The position numbers and the translations under genes were made by a program. A stretch of 10,625 bases of DNA, from NCBI GenBank assembly GCA_905215405.1, contig CAJMQE010000113.1:1-10625 (forward strand), written 5' to 3'. Below the pieces are notes generated by a model that worked only from the letters and a program-made list of their open reading frames with translations, was not told the origin of the DNA and did not search any database. Of this stretch, positions 6,480 to 10,625 are shown one piece after another (positions within the stretch are counted from its first letter, which is position 1; each line of letters opens with the position of its first letter). This stretch comes from an uncultured bacterium. GTDB lineage: Bacteria; Bacillota; Clostridia; Lachnospirales; Lachnospiraceae.

Positions 6480-6551
6480 TTAACAACCGAGGTTGAATAA
6501 TGAGCAAAGTTTATTCAATAGATCGGAACAGCTAGTAAAATTAAGACACAT
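6480..6551 (-). CDS. Cysteine-rich 23-residue peptide, copy 4
   Basis: Diverged member of the same family, 23 residues: it begins MCLNFTSCSDLL and ends LCSLFNLGC, with Cys at 2, 8, 16 and 23. It lacks the five-residue insertion of copies 1-3. The conserved pattern across all five is MC(F/L)(K/N)F(S/T)(N/S)CS ... LCSL(L/F)(G/N)(L/Y)GC. GGAGG lies 8 nt before the ATG. It is preceded by its own 11-bp-period direct repeat (6609-6625) and candidate -10, so it starts a transcript that may continue through copies 3 to 1. Function is unknown. Confidence 0.78.
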   Translation of the reverse strand: MCLNFTSCSDLLNKLCSLFNLGC

Positions 6552-6584
6552 AGTTTCGTCCTCCTTATTTATATTTTAGTCAGT

Positions 6585-6625
6585 TTGATACTGAAAAAAT
6601 CGCTAAAATGTAACACTTTTGTAAC
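6585..6625 (-). promoter_or_regulatory. Candidate activator-dependent promoter of peptide 4
   Basis: On the minus strand, GTTACA-N5-GTTACA (6625 down to 6609, 11-bp period) is followed after 18 bp by TATCAA (6590-6585). Direct hexamers with one-turn spacing overlapping the -35 are the site type used by OmpR/PhoB-family response regulators (for example PhoP boxes). The same layout precedes peptide 5, which supports function. The identity of the regulator is unknown. Confidence 0.5.
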
Positions 6626-6789
6626 ATTTTGTAATTGACGGAAATCAAAGGAAATGATTGTCCGATAGCTTGGAAAATTTCCGTATGACAACTTGTCTCC
6701 AAGTGATGTCTGCGTACTGACAATAACGCTATTCAATTGTATAAATCCTTGAAAAATGCGGATTTTAGTAGACATTTCTCTGCTGAAAA

Positions 6790-6861
6790 TTAGCAGCCGT
6801 AGTTCAGTAATGAACAAAGTTTTTCAATTAGTTCGGAACAGCTAGTAAAGTTAAAACACAT
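6790..6861 (-). CDS. Cysteine-rich 23-residue peptide, copy 5
   Basis: Outermost member of the array, 23 residues: it begins MCFNFTSCSELI and ends LCSLLNYGC, with Cys at 2, 8, 16 and 23. It differs from copy 4 at several positions while keeping every Cys, the FTSCS segment and the LCSL core, which argues for selection on the peptide. AGGAGG lies 9 nt before the ATG. The frame is open further upstream, but that extension has no RBS and crosses the superoxide dismutase start, so the short form is chosen. It is divergent from the superoxide dismutase gene, with 183 bp between. 238 bp separate it from peptide 4. Function is unknown. Confidence 0.78.
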   Translation of the reverse strand: MCFNFTSCSELIEKLCSLLNYGC

Positions 6862-6886
6862 TTCTTTCGCCCTCCTTTTTTTATTT

Positions 6887-6927
6887 GGATTAGCTAACCA
6901 CAAGACAAATTGTAATACTTTTGTAAC
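6887..6927 (-). promoter_or_regulatory. Candidate activator-dependent promoter of peptide 5
   Basis: On the minus strand, GTTACA-N5-ATTACA (6927 down to 6911, 11-bp period) is followed after 18 bp by TAATCC (6892-6887). Repeat, spacing and relative position match the element upstream of peptide 4, and some similarity extends further upstream (ATGATTG at about 6653 and 6944). Confidence 0.5.
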
Positions 6928-7044
6928 ATTTCGACAATAGGAGATGATTGGTAATATTATGTCTACCACGTTGAATCGGGAAAGGCACCCCCGTAGCACA
7001 AAATACATAGAATAGTAAGAAGAATTAGATGATGGGGACATAAA

Positions 7045-7668
7045 ATGTGGAATAATGATCATTACGAATTTGTAAATGAACCATTGCCATATGACTATGA
7101 TGCGCTGGAACCGTACATTGACACCAAGACAATGCATCTGCATCATGACAGACATTTACAGACGTATGTGGATAATTTGAATAAGGCACTAAAACCATAT
7201 GAAGAATTGCACAAAATGACACTAAAAGAAATGCTTTCCTGTCCGCAGGCACTTCCAGAGTGCGCACGAACTGCTATTTTAAATAATGCAGGTGGAGTTT
7301 ATAATCACAGATTTTATTTTGAGGGGATGGGCAGACATAAGGGCGTATTGCCATGTGGAAGACTGATGGTAGCCATTTATCAGGATTTTCAGTCTTATGA
7401 AGGATTTACAAAAAAAATGAAAGAGGCTGCATTAAAGGTATTTGGCTCAGGATATGCCTGGCTTGTAAGCAACCGGTGTGGACAGTTGAAAATTATTACG
7501 ACAGCAAATCAGGACAGTCCACTGGTGGATGGACTGTTACCGATACTGACTATTGATGTATGGGAGCACGCTTATTATCTGAAGCATTATAATGAACGTG
7601 CGAAATATATTGATGACTGGTTCCAGGTAATCGACTGGGAAGTAGCGGAAAGGCGTTATCAGCGCTGA
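7045..7668 (+). CDS. sodA: Superoxide dismutase, Fe/Mn family, Mn-type residues
   Basis: Converts superoxide to hydrogen peroxide and oxygen in the cytoplasm. 207 residues, full length. Metal ligands are visible: H33 in MHLHHDRHLQTY, H88 in NNAGGVYNHRFYF, and D171 and H175 in DVWEHAYY. The active-site Tyr is Y41. The Gly at G84 together with Gln in TANQDSP (Q156) is the arrangement of Mn-type enzymes rather than Fe-type, though cambialistic use cannot be excluded. A second His after H37 in the usual HHQTY segment is replaced by Leu (L38). The start is supported by GGGGA about 6 nt upstream, a modest RBS; no clear promoter was found in 6928-7044. It is divergent from the peptide array and its 3' end overlaps the convergent antiporter gene by 10 bp. 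Confidence 0.94.
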   Translation: MWNNDHYEFVNEPLPYDYDALEPYIDTKTMHLHHDRHLQTYVDNLNKALKPYEELHKMTLKEMLSCPQALPECARTAILNNAGGVYNHRFYFEGMGRHKGVLPCGRLMVAIYQDFQSYEGFTKKMKEAALKVFGSGYAWLVSNRCGQLKIITTANQDSPLVDGLLPILTIDVWEHAYYLKHYNERAKYIDDWFQVIDWEVAERRYQR

Positions 7669-8969
7669 GAACGTTTAAAATGGTGTTGCCGGGAATGTGT
7701 AATCAGGCTCCAGACCGGCAAAATGTAGAGAAAGCATGCAAATGCAATACTGATGACAGGGGCATTAACTGCCGCAAGTGGAACAGCACCGGCAATGGAC
7801 CAGGGAACGAGTGGGGCTAGAACGACTGCAGAGTTCTCCAGGTCTATAGCAAATACATCAGCTGGTTCGTCAAGATCCTTACAGAGCTGGTTCGTTAACA
7901 TGATCGATAAGGTCTGGTTGCACGCAATCATTCCAGTGATCAGTGAGGTGAAAAGGATGGCTCCAAAGACAGTGATCTTTTCTGACAACTTGTGGATGCC
8001 ATTTTTGATGTCGTCAAGGAGACCGGTCGCCTCAAAGATGCCAGAGTACGAGGAGGAAAGGCATACACAGATCGCTACTTTTACCATAGAAAGAATACCG
8101 CCGCCATTGATAATGCTGGAAAGTTCCGGATTAGTGGAATGATATCCGTTTATATATATGCTTAGCAGAGAACCAAGATTTTGATTCTGTAAAAAGATGC
8201 AAAGAAGTGATGCTGCAAGGATACTTGCCAGCATCGCTTTTTTTACGCCTGTTCTAAAAAGTGAAAGCAGAAGAATGATAGCAGCAGGCAGGATGGCAAG
8301 CCAATGAAGCGAAAACTCGCTGGAGAAGAGGCTGGTAATATCAGGAGTGTCCAGGGTGGTATGAGATAAGATACCAGCACCTGTATAAATAGCACAGGTA
8401 ATCAGAAATGGTACGAGTGCAGTTCGGATCATAAGTCGGATATTTGTATAAATACTGGTCTGTGTGAGTTCACTTACGAGCAGTGCACTCGTAGAAACGG
8501 GCGAACAGCGGTCTCCGAAAAAAATACCGGATAAAATAGCACCACCTGTCAGAATAGGGCTGATCTGCATGGTATTTGCCATGGTCATGCAGATGACGCC
8601 CATAGTTGCAACGGTTCCAAATGCTGTGCCGGTCAGAATGGAGACAAAGCAGTTGAGTAGAAATGTTGCAAGAATAAAAATCTGTGGAACCAGCAGTGAA
8701 GATGCAAAGCACACAATGACCGGGATGGTGCCACAGGCACGCCATACCCCGGTCAACATACCAATGAAGAGAAAAATGATCAGAATATTTTGAACTTTAC
8801 GTACACCAGCAAAACTCATTCTGGCGATCTCCTTTAGATGAAATCCGCAGTAACGGGCGTAGAGACAGAAAATAATAAATCCTGCAGCCAGGGCGTAGGT
8901 GATCGATAAGCGAAGCAGGACACACCCGGTCAGAATAAGACAGAAGAGTAATAATGTTACTGTAGCCAT
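7659..8969 (-). CDS. NhaC-type Na+/H+ antiporter family membrane protein
   Basis: 436-residue polytopic membrane protein, probably 10-12 helices, of the Na+/H+ antiporter family PF03553 (NhaC-like). The family's signature region is seen as GGAILSGIFFGDRCSPVSTS (142-161), equivalent to the GDKxSPLSDT motif of NhaC, and a second motif-like stretch, MIACNQTLSIMLTNQLCKDL, is in the C-terminal half. Family members exchange Na+ or organic solutes (malate/lactate in MleN) for protons; the substrate here is not decided. RBS AAGGAG lies about 9 nt before the ATG. It is third in a likely operon: it starts 20 bp after the stop of the HTH gene. Its 3' end overlaps superoxide dismutase tail to tail, with no hairpin terminator seen there. 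Confidence 0.88.
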   Translation of the reverse strand: MATVTLLLFCLILTGCVLLRLSITYALAAGFIIFCLYARYCGFHLKEIARMSFAGVRKVQNILIIFLFIGMLTGVWRACGTIPVIVCFASSLLVPQIFILATFLLNCFVSILTGTAFGTVATMGVICMTMANTMQISPILTGGAILSGIFFGDRCSPVSTSALLVSELTQTSIYTNIRLMIRTALVPFLITCAIYTGAGILSHTTLDTPDITSLFSSEFSLHWLAILPAAIILLLSLFRTGVKKAMLASILAASLLCIFLQNQNLGSLLSIYINGYHSTNPELSSIINGGGILSMVKVAICVCLSSSYSGIFEATGLLDDIKNGIHKLSEKITVFGAILFTSLITGMIACNQTLSIMLTNQLCKDLDEPADVFAIDLENSAVVLAPLVPWSIAGAVPLAAVNAPVISIAFACFLYILPVWSLITHSRQHHFKRSQR

Positions 8970-8989
8970 GAATTTTTTCTCCTTTGTGA

Positions 8990-9214
8990 TTAACTGTTTT
9001 GTTCAGAATCGTCGTCGCTGTATTCTAAAATATCACCAGGTTGACAATCCAGCACACGGCAGATCGCGTTCAGAGTGGAAAAACGGATCGCGCTGATCTT
9101 ACCTGTTTTGATTTTTGAAAGGTTGACATTGGATACACCGACTTTTTCGGATAATTCCAGAAGAGACATCTTCCGGTCAGCCATGACACGGTCAAGCCGT
9201 AGTATAATTGCCAT
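8990..9214 (-). CDS. Small Cro/CI-type HTH regulator (YozG-like)
   Basis: 74-residue DNA-binding protein that is almost only a helix-turn-helix: MSLLELSEKVGVSNVNLSKI (16-35) followed by ISAIRFSTLNAICRVLDCQPGDILEY. This is the pattern of XRE-family proteins (HTH_26) that are regularly found immediately downstream of DUF2975 membrane proteins, as here. The tail is acidic (DDDSEQ). RBS AGGAGG lies 6 nt before the ATG. The gap to the upstream DUF2975 gene is 20 bp and to the downstream antiporter 20 bp, so it is the middle gene of a compact operon. It probably controls its own promoter at 9920-9948; this is inference from the pair's genetics and the repeat in that promoter. Confidence 0.92.
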   Translation of the reverse strand: MAIILRLDRVMADRKMSLLELSEKVGVSNVNLSKIKTGKISAIRFSTLNAICRVLDCQPGDILEYSDDDSEQNS

Positions 9215-9234
9215 AGGGCACCTCCTTTTGTCTA

Positions 9235-9843
9235 TTATAAAGTTTCATCAGATTCTTTTTGTAATTCGCATCCGTATTTAAAAATATAGTAAAGACAGAT
9301 CAGAACAAAGATCATAATAATACCGAGTGGAATACTGCTGGAAAAACAGAGAATTCCAATGACAATAAAAATATTTTTTATATCATTTAAAAATCTTGTC
9401 TGGAAAGGAGAATCACTTTCCACGATCTTATGGAACAGTTTTGTAATATACTTCAAAAGAATAAGTACCAGAACAAGGGTTACAATGCCTTCAAAGCAGT
9501 TCTCAATAGCTTTGTTCAATACAGTATTCAAATTATCCATAGTTTCAACTGGATGGGAAACGGAAACGAAAAGGTGCAGATCATCATCAGTTTCGCTGAT
9601 TTGCTGTAACACATCAGGGTGATTGGATACATAGTTGGAAAGGATAGGATTGTAGCGAAGAACTGTACAGGTAACAGCCCCAATAATGCACATAACGAGT
9701 CCAATGATGGACAGAATATGAAGCACTTTTGAAATTCTTAAAATCTTTCCACTGGTTTCGCGTATCTTAGTTTTGATATCTTCAGACGAAGTCGAAGAAT
9801 AAAAGGAATCGGAATTGCTGTTCATATTGTTGTTTTCATTCAT
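9235..9843 (-). CDS. DUF2975-family membrane protein
   Basis: 202 residues with a Ser/Asn-rich hydrophilic N-terminus (1-35) and four hydrophobic segments (about 39-62, 115-135, 155-171, 172-189). The DUF2975 signature is seen in the C-terminal half: DSPFQTRFLNDIKNIFIVIG (144-163) and the closing YIFKYGCELQKESDETL. Its role is unknown; it is nearly always paired with the small HTH gene that follows, suggesting a membrane partner of that regulator. A region of about 50 residues between helices 1 and 2 (65-112) is polar and may lie outside. The start at 9843 is chosen because GGAG lies 6 nt upstream, while the longer in-frame start at 9882 has no RBS. It is first gene of a three-gene operon. 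Confidence 0.82.
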   Translation of the reverse strand: MNENNNMNSNSDSFYSSTSSEDIKTKIRETSGKILRISKVLHILSIIGLVMCIIGAVTCTVLRYNPILSNYVSNHPDVLQQISETDDDLHLFVSVSHPVETMDNLNTVLNKAIENCFEGIVTLVLVLILLKYITKLFHKIVESDSPFQTRFLNDIKNIFIVIGILCFSSSIPLGIIMIFVLICLYYIFKYGCELQKESDETL

Positions 9844-9919
9844 AATTTGCTCCATTCTGGCGTAATCGCCTAACTGATTCATAAAATGTGTGTTTCAAAT
9901 AGATTACTGTTATGAGTTG

Positions 9920-9948
9920 AATATATCATGGATATCATTGTAAGTCAA
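9920..9948 (-). promoter_or_regulatory. Promoter of the DUF2975-HTH-antiporter operon
   Basis: On the minus strand TTGACT (9948-9943), 17-bp spacer, TATATT (9925-9920): a near-consensus vegetative promoter. Transcription should begin near 9913, leaving a leader of about 70 nt before the ATG at 9843; this excludes nothing but fits the shorter start. Confidence 0.72.
9923..9938 (-). promoter_or_regulatory. Direct repeat in the promoter, candidate HTH operator
   Basis: ATGATAT occurs twice on the minus strand (9938-9932 and 9929-9923, 9-bp period), filling the -35/-10 spacer and overlapping the -10. A protein bound here would block RNA polymerase, as expected for autorepression by the HTH protein of the operon. 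Inferred from position only. Confidence 0.4.
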
Positions 9949-10074
9949 TAATAAATTAACGATAAACGATAATTAATTATTGATATTAGTAATTATATGA
10001 GTGGGTTTGATAACAGTGCATAATAAACAAATTAAAAATATATAAACTTTATTAAAAAAAATAAACGACAATAA
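9949..10074. other. AT-rich intergenic segment with palindromes, no gene
   Basis: Between the divergent promoters of the DUF2975 operon and rubrerythrin. It holds a perfect 12-bp palindrome ATAATTAATTAT (9969-9980) flanked by GATAA/GATA-like words (9961-9985), weakly resembling Fur/PerR-type AT-rich dyads, and a run of A (10054-10061). No open frame with an RBS was found. Because the base composition is extremely AT-rich, the palindrome may be chance. Confidence 0.35.
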
Positions 10075-10103
10075 TTGACAAAATATACCATAGATGCTAG
10101 AGT
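10075..10103 (+). promoter_or_regulatory. Promoter of rubrerythrin
   Basis: TTGACA (10075-10080), 17-bp spacer, TAGAGT (10098-10103) preceded by TGC, an extended -10. Predicted start near 10110, giving an untranslated leader of about 95 nt before the ATG at 10207, unusually long for this window. Confidence 0.65.
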
Positions 10104-10120
10104 GCTTATATAAGAAAAAA

Positions 10121-10160
10121 GTACTATATATGTCATGAAAAGGTACTATACAGGCCATGA
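10121..10160 (+). repeat. 22-bp-period direct repeat in the rubrerythrin leader
   Basis: GTACTATA-N5-CATGA occurs at 10121-10138 and again at 10143-10160, exactly 22 bp (two helical turns) apart, with the 5-bp middle differing. Conserved outer blocks and a variable centre are what a tandem protein-binding site would show. It lies just after the predicted transcription start, where a bound repressor would block elongation. An RNA-level role is also possible. Confidence 0.6.
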
Positions 10161-10180
10161 GAATTTGGCCGGGAAATTCT
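10160..10180 (+). other. Small inverted repeat before the rubrerythrin RBS
   Basis: AGAATTT (10160-10166) and AAATTCT (10174-10180) are perfect inverted arms around GGCCGGG. It directly adjoins the 22-bp-period repeat and precedes AGGAGG by about 12 nt. Too AT-rich and short to be a terminator; a leader hairpin or part of an operator. Confidence 0.4.
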
Positions 10181-10206
10181 AATAAGGGAAGCAGGAGGGT
10201 ATTTCA

Positions 10207-10584
10207 ATGTCAAAGTACACAGGAACGAAAACAGAGAAGAACTTAATGGAAGCATTTTCAGGGGAGAGCCAGGCGAGAAATAAGTATACATACTTTGCAT
10301 CAGTTGCGAAAAAAGAGGGATATGAACAACTTGCATCTATCTTTTTGCAGACCGCTGAAAATGAAAAAGAACATGCAAAACTGTGGTTCAAAGCGATGGG
10401 CGAATTAGGAAAGACCGCTGAAAATCTGTTACATGCCGCTGAAGGGGAAAATTATGAATGGACGGATATGTACGAACGATTTGCAAAAGATGCGGAAGAG
10501 GAAGGATTTCATGATCTGGCAGAACAGTTCAGGGGAGTCGCTGCAATTGAAAAAGCCCATGAAGACAGATATCAATGGTGTTAA
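10207..10584 (+). CDS. rbr: Rubrerythrin, diiron domain only (rubredoxin domain absent in frame)
   Basis: Rubrerythrin reduces hydrogen peroxide in the cytoplasm of anaerobes. The 125-residue frame covers the four-helix ferritin-like diiron domain: E20 in AFSGESQARNKY, E53 and H56 in ENEKEHAKLW, the YEWTDMYERFAKDAEEEGF helix with E97-E99, and IEKAHEDRY with E115, H118 and E119. Strong RBS AGGAGG about 8 nt before the ATG. Classical rubrerythrins are about 180-195 residues and continue past the HExRY motif into a rubredoxin domain with two Cys-x2-Cys knuckles; here the frame stops four residues after that motif at TAA 10582-10584. Either it is a natural diiron-only form, a 3' frameshift or deletion, or a sequencing error. 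A shifted frame at 10574-10624 (NGVKLRIQREVSIVCDI) weakly resembles the normal linker leading to the first rubredoxin Cys. Confidence 0.88.
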   Translation: MSKYTGTKTEKNLMEAFSGESQARNKYTYFASVAKKEGYEQLASIFLQTAENEKEHAKLWFKAMGELGKTAENLLHAAEGENYEWTDMYERFAKDAEEEGFHDLAEQFRGVAAIEKAHEDRYQWC

Positions 10585-10625
10585 GTTAAGGATTCAAAGA
10601 GAAGTTAGTATCGTTTGCGATATTA

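Noticed and set aside
6569..6817. 82-residue minus-strand frame between peptides 4 and 5
   Set aside because: It has no convincing RBS, overlaps the end of peptide 5 in another frame and covers the promoter repeat of peptide 4.
6034..6861. AgrD-type cyclic autoinducer, class II bacteriocin or lanthipeptide precursors
   Set aside because: No AgrB, ABC peptidase-transporter, LanM/LanB or radical SAM gene in the window, and the peptides lack a leader with a cleavage motif; with Cys at position 2 and at the last residue they do not match these families.
6790..7155. 121-residue minus-strand frame ending in the peptide 5 sequence
   Set aside because: The extra upstream part has no RBS, runs antisense into the superoxide dismutase start and is non-repeated; the strong RBS sits just before the internal ATG at 6861.
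7753..8793. Plus-strand open frames inside the antiporter region
   Set aside because: They are antisense to a continuous polytopic membrane protein with the NhaC motif and have no RBS or family resemblance.
9844..9882. Upstream ATG start of the DUF2975 protein
   Set aside because: No RBS before 9882, whereas GGAG lies 6 nt before the ATG at 9843.
9961..9990. Fur or PerR box
   Set aside because: The dyad ATAATTAATTAT does not fit the 6-1-6 Fur or 7-1-7 PerR layout well, and base composition here makes AT palindromes likely by chance; kept only as a note.

Overview
The window looks like chromosomal DNA of a low-to-moderate GC Gram-positive anaerobe, most likely a Clostridia member close to Lachnospiraceae. 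This rests on strong AGGAGG-type ribosome binding sites, codon use rich in AGA/GGA/ATA, and the gene types present: a stand-alone LytTR regulator with a LiaF-like partner, an HTH/DUF2975 pair, rubrerythrin, and an anchored CAP-domain protein. No phage, transposase, CRISPR, rRNA or tRNA gene was seen.

Layout. Positions 1-229 (minus) hold the N-terminus of a Pro/Gly-rich repeat protein that runs off the left edge. Divergent from it is a plus-strand series: GNAT acetyltransferase (339-1484), DUF2156/MprF-C-like protein (1508-2404), LytTR regulator (2511-2969), LiaF-like membrane protein (3014-3712) and exodeoxyribonuclease III (3784-4539). The LytTR gene has a clear promoter (TTTACA-16-TATAAT, extended -10). 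Just upstream is a perfect 9-bp direct repeat with a 12-bp spacer, the geometry of LytTR-family operators, so the LytTR/LiaF-like pair is probably autoregulated. An AT-rich stretch with a long bidirectional terminator or structured RNA (4715-4805) separates exoIII from a convergent CAP-domain surface protein (4918-5928, minus).

Upstream of the CAP gene, on the same strand, is the most unusual part: five tiny cysteine-rich peptide genes (6034-6120, 6182-6268, 6330-6416, 6480-6551, 6790-6861). They encode 28, 28, 28, 23 and 23 residues, each with its own strong RBS. All share an MC-x3-(S/T)-x-CS start, an LCSL(L/F) motif and a terminal G-C. The three 28-residue copies are near-identical units with a 148-bp period, differing only at synonymous sites. 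The two 23-residue copies each have an 11-bp-period GTTACA-type direct repeat at about the -35 position. A terminator closes the array before the CAP gene. I do not recognise the family.

Divergent from the array is a Mn-type superoxide dismutase (7045-7668). It overlaps by 10 bp the end of a convergent operon (minus, 9843 to 7659): DUF2975 membrane protein, small Cro/CI-type HTH regulator, and NhaC-type Na+/H+ antiporter, preceded by a TTGACT-17-TATATT promoter with an embedded direct repeat. The right end carries a rubrerythrin gene (10207-10584). It has a good promoter and a 22-bp-period repeat in its leader, but the reading frame stops before the usual rubredoxin domain. Superoxide dismutase and rubrerythrin suggest an oxygen-defence flavour on the right side, but nothing directly ties the peptide array to it.
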